Source: a virus. Taken from it: 63,062 bases of DNA. Shown in pieces: positions 32,650 through 40,417 of the stretch. Both the position numbers and the translations under genes were made by a program. The stretch spans positions 1-63,062 of the IMG/VR virus record IMGVR_UViG_3300033429_000003, one strand, 5' to 3'. The notes below the pieces were generated by a model that was given only the letters and a program-made list of their open reading frames with translations, had not been told where the DNA came from and ran no database searches. Within the stretch, counting starts at the first letter, position 1, and every line of letters starts with the position of its first letter.

Positions 32650-33765
32650 ATGAGTATCGTTCAAGCAAGCATCGAGCTCTTCAATCAGCGGCTCGATAGC
32701 CAGGAAGGCAAGACCAAGATTGCAGAACTGGGCGGGTCCTGGATCCGTGACAGGCTGCGTGAAGTGGCGTACTCGCGTCACATCTTGCCGCCAGAGCAAG
32801 TCACCCGTGCCGACTGCCAGCGCTCGGTCAACCACGACACGTTGGTCAAGATCGTGGACGTCGAGCCCCAGAGCCGTGCCATGGCTATCACGTTCCGTGA
32901 CCAGCCGACGGCTCGGTTCATCCGTGGCCCCAAGGCGGAGATCCCCTTCTTCACCATCTCCTCGGAGAAGTTCGAGAAGACGGAGCAGGAGCTCCTCGCC
33001 TACGAGATGCCCATCACCAAGGTCATCGAAGACAACTCGGTGAAGGACATCCAGGAGATCGAGGACCATCAGTTCACCCGTCACATCGAGACGGCGGTCC
33101 AAGCTCTCCAGCTGGAAGTCAACGGCACAGGCACGGGCTACAACGCCACGGCCGTCAGGGCCGGCACAGAGGTGGCAGTGTCCATCGTCAAGGGCGAGCT
33201 TGCCCTGGCGGCGGACGGTATCACCTTCACCGACTTCCCCATCCAGCGCCCGGACTTCGTGGCCCTCTTCAAGCTGCTCGACAACAACCGCTTGCGGTCG
33301 GAGCGAGTGCTCATCACAGAGGGTGACCACGACGACGTGCTGCAGTGGACCACGGAAGACTTCGGCGACAAGATTGCGTCGGAGACGGTGGTCGACGGCT
33401 ACAAGTACAACACGCTGCTCGGCCGCAAGGTCGTCCGGACCATCAAGACGGACATCCTCCGGGTCGGCAACGTGTACTGCTTCGCCGCTCCACAGTTCTT
33501 CGGCAAGTTCTACATCCTCAACAACACCAAGTTCTACATCGACAAGATCGCCAACGTCATCACCTGGCAGAGCTGGGAAGACATCGGCATGGGCTTGGTC
33601 AACATCTCCGCCGTGCGCAAGCTCGAGCTCTACAGAGGCTCGGTCAAGCCGTCCGACACCGACACCGGCTTCGCAGCCAAACTGCCGCTGGCGGAAGAGG
33701 ATCTTGGCGCAGAAAACAATCGGGTTGATCAGGGGCTCCATTACCCTGACGTGCAACAATACTAG
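32650..33765 (+). CDS. Major capsid protein (HK97 fold)
   Basis: A 371-residue protein starting after AAAGGAG. It has the features of HK97-fold coat proteins: an N-terminal helical arm, a beta-rich centre with RFIRGPKAEIPFF near 95, a long spine helix (RHIETAVQAL near 142), and a C-terminal half with LLGRKVVRTIK, YCFAAPQFFGKF and WEDIGMGLVNISAV strands. No large N-terminal scaffold domain precedes the coat domain, so a separate scaffold is expected from the genes upstream. A hairpin and an HNH gene follow directly. Confidence 0.88.
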   Translation: MSIVQASIELFNQRLDSQEGKTKIAELGGSWIRDRLREVAYSRHILPPEQVTRADCQRSVNHDTLVKIVDVEPQSRAMAITFRDQPTARFIRGPKAEIPFFTISSEKFEKTEQELLAYEMPITKVIEDNSVKDIQEIEDHQFTRHIETAVQALQLEVNGTGTGYNATAVRAGTEVAVSIVKGELALAADGITFTDFPIQRPDFVALFKLLDNNRLRSERVLITEGDHDDVLQWTTEDFGDKIASETVVDGYKYNTLLGRKVVRTIKTDILRVGNVYCFAAPQFFGKFYILNNTKFYIDKIANVITWQSWEDIGMGLVNISAVRKLELYRGSVKPSDTDTGFAAKLPLAEEDLGAENNRVDQGLHYPDVQQY

Positions 33766-33782
33766 CAATTCCGGGTAGTTAG

Positions 33783-33846
33783 GCACACGGGAGGTTTGGT
33801 TGTTTTCAGACTGCTAGCAGTTATTGACGACACCACTCCCGTGTGC
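33783..33846 (+). promoter_or_regulatory. Hairpin with inner palindrome after the major capsid gene
   Basis: GCACACGGGAG (33783-33793) pairs perfectly with CTCCCGTGTGC (33836-33846). The 42-base loop contains a perfect 12-base palindrome, ACTGCTAGCAGT, at 33810-33821, so a two-armed structure is possible. It ends 13 bases before the HNH start. No T-run follows, so it may act as an RNA-stability or attenuation element for the abundant capsid message, or as the boundary of the HNH insertion. Confidence 0.5.
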
Positions 33847-33859
33847 TAGCCCGGGGTTC

Positions 33860-34699
33860 ATGAAAACTTGCTCAACTTGCTCTAAGAGTCTTCCGGATGA
33901 CGCTTTCTACGCTAAGTACAATCAGTGCAAAGTCTGCAGGAAGAAGAAGGCAGACGAGCGTAGGGAGCGCCTCAAAGCGCTCGGTTCCTGTCCTCGGTGT
34001 AGGAAACCTACGGGCGACGGAAAGCACGTCCTGTGCGCTAGCTGCCAAGAGTACGGCAAGTTCTACTACCGCCAGAAACACGGCCTGTCTGAGCGGGACA
34101 AGATCCTGCAGGGCGCTCCTCCGGGCACCCGGTACTGCACGACGTGTGAGGACTACCTCCCCCTGGAGGAGTTCCATGCTAGTGACAATCGGGGGGTCAC
34201 AAGGTGTGCACGCTGCAAGGCCAAGAAGGTTGCTGAGTACCATCAGCGTCTCAAGGAAGACCGCAGGTGTTACCACTGCCGAGTGCCTCTTGAGGAGGAT
34301 GACGAGAGCCTCTGTGACCTTTGCAGGGCTCGAGCCCGTAAGAGGTACCACGAGAATGGGGACGAGCGCAGGGCTGGGAACAGGGAGCGTAAGCGTCGAC
34401 TCAAGGCTCTGGTGTTCGACGCTTACGGTGGCCCAAAGTGCGTCTGCTGCGGCGAGGAGACCTTGGACTTCTTGTCCATCGACCACATCAATGACGATGG
34501 GGCCGACCACCGTAGGAAGTTGAAAGAGAGGCACGGCTACACCATGGACATGTACCGCTGGCTCAAGAACCATAACTTCCCGGAGGGGTTCCAGGTCCTG
34601 TGCTTCAACTGCAATTTCGCCAAGGGCCATTTTGGCATTTGCCCGCATGAAGTTGAGCGCCGCCGGGCGAACATGAGAACGGTTAGGAGTAACCTGTGA
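33860..34699 (+). CDS. Free-standing HNH endonuclease with zinc knuckles
   Basis: A 279-residue protein. Three cysteine-pair modules occupy the N-terminal 170 residues (CSTCSKSLPDDAFY, CPRC, CTTCEDYLPLEEFH, CYHC, CDLC). The C-terminal nuclease core reads CVCCGEETLDFLSIDHINDDG, then HGYTMDMYRWLK, QVLCFNCNFAKG and CPHE: the HNH/endonuclease VII type with two zinc pairs. ATG 33860 has only a weak GGGG upstream; the frame is open further upstream through the hairpin but lacks a better start. Placed next to the capsid gene, it is most likely a homing endonuclease that targets an allele lacking it. Confidence 0.88.
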   Translation: MKTCSTCSKSLPDDAFYAKYNQCKVCRKKKADERRERLKALGSCPRCRKPTGDGKHVLCASCQEYGKFYYRQKHGLSERDKILQGAPPGTRYCTTCEDYLPLEEFHASDNRGVTRCARCKAKKVAEYHQRLKEDRRCYHCRVPLEEDDESLCDLCRARARKRYHENGDERRAGNRERKRRLKALVFDAYGGPKCVCCGEETLDFLSIDHINDDGADHRRKLKERHGYTMDMYRWLKNHNFPEGFQVLCFNCNFAKGHFGICPHEVERRRANMRTVRSNL

Positions 34700-34718
34700 C
34701 TTTTGAAGGAGACCCCAG

Positions 34719-35276
34719 ATGACATCTGCTGCGAGTCCCGAGAAGACGGAGGCCATTAGCGTGGTCGACGCGGTCAATTGGGCACGAGAGGACGGCTACG
34801 TCCTAGTGCGTCACATGTGCCGCAGCCCTCTTACTCGAACCAAACGAGCAGCCCGCGCCGGTCATCGCCGGCAGGGCGTGGTGCTTGCGCATGGCAAGCG
34901 CATCCGCAAGAGGAGTCGCCGCCAGCTGGACGTGGTTGGGCTGGCCGAGCTCATTGCGGGCGCTGAACGGGTGCTGGAGTACGTTCGGGTTGGGACGTTG
35001 GAGGTCTGCGACCCCCGAACCATCACAGTCATCCCCTACGAGATGCTCCCTGCACTTCTCTGCCCGGGTGCGGCTGTCCAACCTGCGCCTCCCCCAGCGT
35101 CCAAGCCTCCTCCACCCCCGGCGGCCGAAGGGTACACGGAGGAGGAGCTCGAGAAGAAGACTCGAGGCGAGCTCAACAAGATCGCAATGGAGTTTGGTAT
35201 CAAGGAACCTGACAGGCTGCCCAACAAACCTGCAGTCATTGACGCCATCTTCACCGCGTCCACTGGAGAGGAGTGA
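34719..35276 (+). CDS. Head-completion-type protein with C-terminal SAP/Rho-N-like domain
   Basis: A 185-residue protein. The N-terminal half is basic (RTKRAARAGHRRQG, KRIRKRSRRQLD), followed by a Pro/Ala linker (about 125-140) and a C-terminal helical module, GYTEEELEKKTRGELNKIAMEFGI, like small Rho-N or SAP nucleic-acid-binding folds seen in phage connector proteins. AAGGAGA precedes the ATG. Its place after the capsid gene suggests a neck or head-completion role. The DNA-binding idea is inference. Confidence 0.58.
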   Translation: MTSAASPEKTEAISVVDAVNWAREDGYVLVRHMCRSPLTRTKRAARAGHRRQGVVLAHGKRIRKRSRRQLDVVGLAELIAGAERVLEYVRVGTLEVCDPRTITVIPYEMLPALLCPGAAVQPAPPPASKPPPPPAAEGYTEEELEKKTRGELNKIAMEFGIKEPDRLPNKPAVIDAIFTASTGEE

Positions 35277-35281
35277 GAGCC

Positions 35282-35665
35282 ATGGCACAGAAGGTCTGGA
35301 ATGTCAGTGATGACCCGAGTACCGAGGTTCCGGCACGAACCCTCATGGTCCTCGGGAAAACCGTCCTGCCTGGCCGCTTCATCTACGTGGATGACAAACG
35401 GCTGGCGCGGGCCCACAAGGTCAAGAAGGATGTCGAGGCTGGTCTACTCTTCGTAGGGCCCCGGCTACCGGCGAACTACCTGGCCTCCAAACAGTCTAAG
35501 GTCCACCTCAAGATGCCCGCCGGCCACAAGCGAGCCCACGGGCCCGATAAGGTCGCCCCTAAAGTCAAGGCGGCCAAACCGGCGAAGCCAGCCCCCGAGG
35601 CCCCGCCGCCGCCGAAGGTTGGGAAGACTGAGGACAAGAAGAAAGACAAGTCCTGGAAGGAGTAG
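35282..35665 (+). CDS. Small protein with Lys/Pro-rich tail
   Basis: A 127-residue protein with a compact beta-rich first half (about 1-75) and a Lys/Ala/Pro-rich tail (about 80-127) ending in KKKDKSWKE. ATG 35282 follows GGAGAGGAG; a nearby upstream GTG overlapping the previous stop is less likely. The basic tail could touch DNA or the inner capsid. Context suggests a neck or head-completion protein. Confidence 0.6.
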   Translation: MAQKVWNVSDDPSTEVPARTLMVLGKTVLPGRFIYVDDKRLARAHKVKKDVEAGLLFVGPRLPANYLASKQSKVHLKMPAGHKRAHGPDKVAPKVKAAKPAKPAPEAPPPPKVGKTEDKKKDKSWKE

Positions 35666-35668
35666 CCC

Positions 35669-36157
35669 GTGGCGGTCAGCTTGAACGACCCCAACCTCGT
35701 GATGCTGGCGGCCTACGCCCGTGAGTTCATGAGGGACCATCCGGAGCTCAATCGGCTGACCGCTGGCTACGACCATAGTACGCGGCTCCTGAAATGGGCG
35801 GTGCTCGACACGCTCAGTGACTGGTCGAGCACCCCTCCATTTCTTGGTCAGGACCTTAGCTTGGTCGTAGAACGGAACTTCGTCAGCATCTTCACGCGTG
35901 GTGTCGTCATCACAGCCCTGGAGTCGCTGGGTATCCTTCACATGCGCAACCACCTCTCCTACTCTGACGGCGGGGTGAACGTGCAGACGGAGAACCCTCA
36001 GATGATTCAGGCCTGGCTGCAGATGATGAAGGGTGAGTACGAGAACAAGAAACAGAGGGCTCTGATAGCTCTTAACTTGGAGAACGCCCTGAGCACGCAA
36101 ACACACGGAGTTCACTCGGAATTGTATTTTGTGAACAGTTTCTACGGTCTTTTGTGA
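35669..36157 (+). CDS. Hypothetical neck or virion protein
   Basis: A 162-residue helical protein starting at GTG 35669 with AAGGAG in the end of the previous gene. Hydrophobic faces such as LKWAVLDTLSDW and FVSIFTRGVVITALESLGI suggest an amphipathic bundle rather than membrane segments. Near-identical repeats GTGAACAGTTTCT and GTGAAACAGTTTCT occur at its end (about 36131-36167). It lies in the connector region between capsid and sheath. Confidence 0.58.
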   Translation: MAVSLNDPNLVMLAAYAREFMRDHPELNRLTAGYDHSTRLLKWAVLDTLSDWSSTPPFLGQDLSLVVERNFVSIFTRGVVITALESLGILHMRNHLSYSDGGVNVQTENPQMIQAWLQMMKGEYENKKQRALIALNLENALSTQTHGVHSELYFVNSFYGLL

Positions 36158-36200
36158 AACAGTTTCTTTGACAACTATCACTTTGGCCAGGGGATAAACG

Positions 36201-36326
36201 GTGACTGCGATCAGCTTTGGAAGCCCGGACGAGTTGGCCGACTATGTGACGACCAGCGCAATCCCGAACTCGGACATTGCAGCTATCGTCGTCAAGGATG
36301 GTCGCTGGCACCTGTTCCACTACTAG
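36201..36326 (+). CDS. 41-residue protein related to the next gene
   Basis: A short gene starting at GTG 36201, preceded by AGGGGAT, ending nine bases before the next start. The N-terminus SFGSPDELADYV and the C-terminus VKDGRWHLFHY parallel the ends of the following protein (QFDSPDDLAAF and HVDGRWYLAYEV), which has an extra beta-rich domain between them. TTGACA occurs at 36168-36173 upstream. Function unknown. The pair looks like a duplication with domain gain or loss. Confidence 0.6.
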   Translation: MTAISFGSPDELADYVTTSAIPNSDIAAIVVKDGRWHLFHY

Positions 36327-36334
36327 GGGGTGGC

Positions 36335-36712
36335 ATGCCACTGCGGGTTCTACAGTTCGACTCCCCCGACGACCTGGCAGCGTTCACCAACGTGGCACAG
36401 GAGGCCCTGACCGCGGCAGTTGCGTCAGGGGGCATCGGCTACCAGGTGGGTGACATCCTCCACGTGGTTGGTGGGGCCTTCGAGGCCCCAGTTCGTCTCG
36501 AAGTCACCGCTGAGGTGGGCAACGTCATCACGGGCGTTTCCATCGATGTTGAGGGCGCTTATTCTTCGGCCCCGTCTAGCCCAGTCTCAGTGACGGGGGG
36601 TTCAGGTGCGGGTGCCACGTTCAACCTCACCTGGGGCCCTGCGGTTCAACAGGCTGACGTGTGCCGTATCAAGCACGTCGATGGCCGATGGTACCTAGCC
36701 TACGAGGTGTAG
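36335..36712 (+). CDS. Small beta-rich structural protein
   Basis: A 125-residue protein. Its ends resemble the 41-residue protein just upstream. The inserted middle (about 35-105), running from GIGYQVGDILHVVGG to SVTGGSGAGATFNLTWG, is a glycine-rich beta domain of a type I recall in phage tail and fibre proteins, often repeated there. Two bases separate its stop from the next start. I infer a virion surface or neck component. Confidence 0.6.
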   Translation: MPLRVLQFDSPDDLAAFTNVAQEALTAAVASGGIGYQVGDILHVVGGAFEAPVRLEVTAEVGNVITGVSIDVEGAYSSAPSSPVSVTGGSGAGATFNLTWGPAVQQADVCRIKHVDGRWYLAYEV

Positions 36713-36713
36713 C

Positions 36714-37964
36714 ATGTACGAGAAGAGGGGCAACGGCTCTGAGGAGTCGGGGGGAAAGGCTCCCTCCATTGGAAGAGTGGCCCATTTCCTGAAGGAGAAC
36801 CCAAGCCCTACGGACGACCAGTTCCACGAATGGGCAGAGGCGCATGGGTTCAACGTCCATCGGGCGGAGGAGAAGGTCTACCAGCTTGCGTCGTCAATGG
36901 CGAAATCATCCGGGGTGAACCTCGTTGGGGAGGCCGACAAAAAAGGTCTTACAAAATCTCAGGTCCGGGCCAGCGAGCTCAAAAAGGGCGTCAAGGTTGA
37001 GCTCGAGCACACCAGCGACCGTGGTTTGGCCAAGCAGATAGCCATGGACCACCTGGCCGAGATGCCCGACTACTACACGCGCCTCCACAAGATGGAGCAA
37101 GAGGGCAAGAAAAAGACCTCCGCGGCGCTTGATGCTCTGTGGTTGGAGTACGGGCCGGGGCTGCAGAAGCATGCTGCCGCCGACTACCTCTACCGGGTAA
37201 CCAAGCCAGAGAGGGATGCTGAAGCCCTTACTCCGCAGTTCTGCAAGCTGTCCTCTGCCTTTGGCATGGACCCTTGGGCGCTGGCAGACGAGGTGGCCGA
37301 GAACATCAGCGACTTTTCCTACGTGGCCAAGCACGCTTCGGACCCTAGAGCCCAGGAGATGGCTAAGTTCTATGTGACTTGGGCCAAGGACCTTGAGAAG
37401 CGCGCGGGTCTGGCCCTGCTGAAAGGTATCGGGGGCGCTATCCGAGGCGGGGCTAAGGCCTTGAAGGCAGGGGGTGGAGTGGCTCGCCCGTCATTCAAGA
37501 CTCTCACTTCGACGGGCGGTGTGAAGCCTACGATGCTCCAAGGCATGTCAAGCGGCTACCGCAAGGGGGTACAAAGGCACGCTTTCCGCACGGCGCAGGG
37601 TGGTGGTAGCGCTGCTCGGGGTGGAAAGGTGGTACAACAGCGGGCTGCCCGGATGAAGCCTCACCAAGGGCCTCCACCTCGGGCCCCGGTGCAACAGCGT
37701 CCCCCACCTCCTGCTCCTGCAGGCCAGGCGGCGGCACCCGCTGGGGCCCCGGCAAGCATGCCAGCGGGCACCTCGGCAGGGACTGTCACGAAGGCCCCAT
37801 CGAACGCTCCTGTCAACACGCCGGCCGGGTCTCCAACCCAGAGTGCGGCTGCTGCGAAGGCTCCCAAGCACGACTGGAGAGATGTAGCCCTTGGTGGTGG
37901 TATTGTGGGTGTGCCCACTGCAGCATACCTTACGAGCGGCCCCAGTGGGGCCCCGACTTACTAG
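36714..37964 (+). CDS. DUF5661-like domain protein with Pro/Ala-rich tail
   Basis: A 416-residue protein. Residues 20-60 (FLKENPSPTDDQFHEWAEAHG) and 80-135 (ELKKGVKVELEHTSDRGLAKQIAMDHL, DYYTRLHKME) resemble DUF5661-type modules common in large phages. They are followed by a helical part with KK-x-A sites (KKTSAAL), a glycine-rich stretch, and a long Pro/Ala/Gln-rich disordered tail (about 300-390). The C-terminus has a Gly-rich hydrophobic segment. Function is unknown; a virion protein is likely from context and composition. Confidence 0.62.
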   Translation: MYEKRGNGSEESGGKAPSIGRVAHFLKENPSPTDDQFHEWAEAHGFNVHRAEEKVYQLASSMAKSSGVNLVGEADKKGLTKSQVRASELKKGVKVELEHTSDRGLAKQIAMDHLAEMPDYYTRLHKMEQEGKKKTSAALDALWLEYGPGLQKHAAADYLYRVTKPERDAEALTPQFCKLSSAFGMDPWALADEVAENISDFSYVAKHASDPRAQEMAKFYVTWAKDLEKRAGLALLKGIGGAIRGGAKALKAGGGVARPSFKTLTSTGGVKPTMLQGMSSGYRKGVQRHAFRTAQGGGSAARGGKVVQQRAARMKPHQGPPPRAPVQQRPPPPAPAGQAAAPAGAPASMPAGTSAGTVTKAPSNAPVNTPAGSPTQSAAAAKAPKHDWRDVALGGGIVGVPTAAYLTSGPSGAPTY

Positions 37965-37973
37965 GAGAAGACG

Positions 37974-38867
37974 ATGTCGTTGGACAGCTATCTCGAGGGC
38001 CTCACCAAGGAGGCTGAGCAGCAGAAAGTGGAGCAGGTCTATCTCAAGACGGCATCCGTCGACGAGCTTAAGGCGCTGCTTGGCATGAGCAAGACGGCCA
38101 AGAAGAAGGAGTCTGCCCTGAACTTGGGCACCATCAGTGGTGCCATGGAGGCTGGGGAAGGCCGTAGGTTCGCTGGTGGTGTTGCTGGCACCGCGGGGGG
38201 CGTAGTAGGGGGCGCTGCCGGTGGGTTGGCAGGTATGGGCGCTGGCGCCGCGTTGGGGGCTTTGGTCCGAAGACCTAGACTGGGGGCTATTTTAGGTGGC
38301 ATTCCGGGCTCCTTGGCTGGGCAGTGGAAAGGCGGAAAGTCTCTTGGCCAAGCCATGAAGAAACCGGAGGTGCCCAGCAAGACGGCCGCCCTCGAGGTTG
38401 GCGATGCTGCGGGTCGAATCCTTGCCAAGATGGCGGCAATCGGTACTCCCCAGATGACTCCCGAGGAACTTCAGGAAGCCTACCAGGCTGCCGTAGCACG
38501 GGAAGACATCCCTGGCCGAGCCAAGAGGTGGGGGCGCGCCGGTGGGGCTCTCGGGGCTGGGGTCGGAGCAGGGGCTGGGGCCACCCTGGGGCACTACGTC
38601 AGCAAGGCCCTCGGGGCGAAGAGCGGGCTGCCCGGGTTGATAGCCGGCGGGGTCGGATTGGGCGCTGCTGGTGGGTTGCTGGGCGCGCGTGTTGGCCGAG
38701 CCGAGGGCGCCGAGGAGGCAGCGGCTGACCGTCTTCTCTCTCAGATGAGGGCCCGACATAGTATGCAGCGCGGAGCAAGGTTGGGGTACATGGCTGGTGC
38801 GGGGCGCGCAGCGGCGCAACAGGCTGCACAGCATGTAGGAGGCCGCCCTTTTCCCCAAGGACGCTAG
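37974..38867 (+). CDS. Gly/Ala-rich membrane-type virion protein, zero-frame product
   Basis: A 297-residue protein with AGGAGA upstream. The N-terminus is charged, with several K-x-A tripeptides (LTKEAEQQ, LKTASVDEL, MSKTAKKKESA). Then come three glycine-zipper-like hydrophobic blocks (about 60-115, 180-215 and 220-245). The frame stops at TAG 38865, inside the stem of a candidate frameshift signal; a -1 shift would give a 398-residue form with the same composition. Such proteins may insert in membranes during DNA entry. Role inferred from composition only. Confidence 0.62.
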   Translation: MSLDSYLEGLTKEAEQQKVEQVYLKTASVDELKALLGMSKTAKKKESALNLGTISGAMEAGEGRRFAGGVAGTAGGVVGGAAGGLAGMGAGAALGALVRRPRLGAILGGIPGSLAGQWKGGKSLGQAMKKPEVPSKTAALEVGDAAGRILAKMAAIGTPQMTPEELQEAYQAAVAREDIPGRAKRWGRAGGALGAGVGAGAGATLGHYVSKALGAKSGLPGLIAGGVGLGAAGGLLGARVGRAEGAEEAAADRLLSQMRARHSMQRGARLGYMAGAGRAAAQQAAQHVGGRPFPQGR

Positions 38868-38906
38868 CGAAAGAGGGTGGGGTCGGTAAGGCCCTGCTAG
38901 GCGTCC
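38837..38906 (+). promoter_or_regulatory. Candidate programmed -1 ribosomal frameshift signal
   Basis: All the parts of a -1 signal are in order. A Shine-Dalgarno-like AGGAGG lies at 38837-38842. A slippery heptamer C CCT TTT lies at 38846-38852, in the correct phase with the zero frame. A six-base spacer follows. Then comes a ten-pair stem, GGACGCTAGC (38859-38868) with GCTA (38896-38899) and GCGTCC (38901-38906), with one bulged G and a 27-base loop. The zero-frame stop is inside the stem. The geometry resembles the dnaX signal. Confidence 0.72.
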
Positions 38907-39169
38907 TGAAACACCCTGCAACCATTGGTGCCGGTGTTGGCGGTGCTGGTGGCGCTGGAATTGGTGCTCTGTCCGCCGACGAAGGCGAACGGATGCGTGG
39001 GGCTGCAGTGGGAGGGGGGGCTGGTGCTTTGATGGGGACCGGCTTTGGCGCCCTGATTGGGGGCGGCAAACGTCTGGTCACTGAGGCAGAGGTTCGCAAC
39101 AGAGCTAGGGAAGCTGCACAGAGGGGCTATGACCTAGCAATCTCGCACGTACAGCGGGGACTTGCGTGA
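38852..39169 (+). CDS. -1 frame extension of the Gly/Ala-rich protein
   Basis: A 105-codon frame with no ATG, GTG or TTG before 38993, so it needs a frameshift to be translated in full. It reads FSPRTLAKEGGVGKALLGV, then glycine-zipper blocks (GAGVGGAGGAGIGALSA, GGGAGALMGTGFGALIGGG) and a charged C-terminal helix: the same style as the zero-frame part. Its TGA overlaps the GTG start of the next gene by four bases (GTGA), the usual coupling in this genome, which supports the frame being coding. A sequencing indel or recent mutation is the alternative. Confidence 0.68.
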   Translation, partial: SPRTLAKEGGVGKALLGVLKHPATIGAGVGGAGGAGIGALSADEGERMRGAAVGGGAGALMGTGFGALIGGGKRLVTEAEVRNRAREAAQRGYDLAISHVQRGLA

Positions 39170-40044
39170 TTACGGTCACTTCGCTGAAGGTGAGGAGCTT
39201 TGACCTCGACCACCTCGACCTCTACTGGGAGATCCCAGAGACGGACGAGGTGATAGAGCAGTACGACTTCTTCGTCCTTCGTAGTGGCGATGGGGCCGGC
39301 GGGCCCTACGAAACTCTCGCCGGCCCCTTCTACAACGTCTACCACTTCCGGGATTCAAACGTTCACCAGCTACACCGGTGGCGCGACTACTACTACAAGG
39401 TCCGGGTTGTCCACCGGGCCAGTGGGGATGCGCAGGAGTTCGGGCCCGAGTGGCTGAGAGCTCCTCCGGACTTGATCGGGCTGGAGATACAGCGCAGAGA
39501 GCGCCACCTGTTCCAAGAATGGGCGGGGAGGTCGGCTCTTGTTTTCCCTCGGCTCACATTCGGGCAACGATGCGGGCACTGCTGGGACGCCGGTAGTCGG
39601 GGAAACACCATAGGTAGGGTCAAGCAGCAGAACTGTGCCACTTGCTTCGACAGTTCCTTCGTGGGGGGCTATGCTACCCCCATGAGGGTCTTCATCCAAA
39701 TTGACCCTGCGCCAATTCAACCCCAGCGCACGGACTTGAAGGAGCATCAGTTCGTTGAGACGTCGGCTAGGACCACCGCGTTTCCTCCCATCTTCCCCAA
39801 GGCGATGCTCGTCGAGGCGGAGAACAAGAGGTGGGAGGTTCAGCGGGTGAGCTACACGCAGAAGCACCGAGCAGTGGTAAGGCAGGAGCTGGTGCTATGG
39901 GAGGTCCCCAAGGGGGATGTCCGCTACAAGGTTCCGATCAACTACGACACACTGGCTGACTTCACGCCCCCCAAATCGATGAAGAGACTCCACAGCCTCC
40001 AGACGGACGTGAGTGAGCCACTACCTGACCTGTTTGGAGAGTAG
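39166..40044 (+). CDS. Neck/connector-type protein with FnIII-like domain and zinc cysteines
   Basis: A 292-residue protein from GTG 39166. Residues 1-105 form a fibronectin-III-like beta sandwich (LDLYWEIP, YYYKVRVVH). Residues 130-160 hold CGHCWDAG and CATCFDS, a four-cysteine zinc site. The remainder is beta-rich and resembles conserved neck proteins in myoviruses. It precedes two more small neck genes and the sheath, in line with a head-tail connector or tail-completion role. Confidence 0.6.
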   Translation: MITVTSLKVRSFDLDHLDLYWEIPETDEVIEQYDFFVLRSGDGAGGPYETLAGPFYNVYHFRDSNVHQLHRWRDYYYKVRVVHRASGDAQEFGPEWLRAPPDLIGLEIQRRERHLFQEWAGRSALVFPRLTFGQRCGHCWDAGSRGNTIGRVKQQNCATCFDSSFVGGYATPMRVFIQIDPAPIQPQRTDLKEHQFVETSARTTAFPPIFPKAMLVEAENKRWEVQRVSYTQKHRAVVRQELVLWEVPKGDVRYKVPINYDTLADFTPPKSMKRLHSLQTDVSEPLPDLFGE

Positions 40045-40045
40045 G

Positions 40046-40417
40046 ATGGACCCCAACTTCAAGACATTCACCGACCAGCTCCTTCTGATAAAGCTATCGG
40101 CGGAACGCCCCGAGGACATGGAACGTCCAGATGTTGTCAATCCCTTCTACAAGAGGATTGGCAAGAACGCCCTAGCTTTCAGTGCCGGGGCCGGCTTGGG
40201 CATGGGTGGGGCGGTCTTGCTGAGCGACAAACTGCTTCCCAAGATCTTGCCCAAGCTGAGCCCGAAGCAGCGGTCCGTCCTAGCAGCAGGGGCGGCCTTG
40301 TTGTCTGGAGCCGCCACGGGCCTTACTACCCTAACGGCGTCGAGAACTTTGCAACAAGCGGAGAAGGAAGAGGACGAGTGGTTGGGGAAAAAGAAGTTGT
40401 GGAAAGGTCAGAAATGA
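40046..40417 (+). CDS. Small Gly/Ala membrane-type protein
   Basis: A 123-residue protein starting at ATG 40046, directly after GGAGAGTAGG; an in-frame GTG at 40013 lies inside the previous gene. The N-terminus NFKTFTDQLLLIKLSAE is a variant of the recurring late motif. Two hydrophobic Gly/Ala/Leu stretches follow (about 48-66 and 77-98), then a Lys/Glu-rich end. Perhaps a virion-packaged membrane-active protein. Confidence 0.55.
   Translation: MDPNFKTFTDQLLLIKLSAERPEDMERPDVVNPFYKRIGKNALAFSAGAGLGMGGAVLLSDKLLPKILPKLSPKQRSVLAAGAALLSGAATGLTTLTASRTLQQAEKEEDEWLGKKKLWKGQK

Noticed and set aside
31720-33786. A 688-codon minus-strand frame opposite the decoration and major capsid genes
   Set aside because: It is exactly antisense to clearly coding capsid genes with good ribosome sites. 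GC-rich codon bias leaves such antisense frames open, and the composition is not protein-like.
33766-34718. A group I intron around the HNH gene behind the capsid gene
   Set aside because: Capsid and following gene are both complete on either side, and no intron core pairings or split exon could be recognised. A free-standing gene explains the data.
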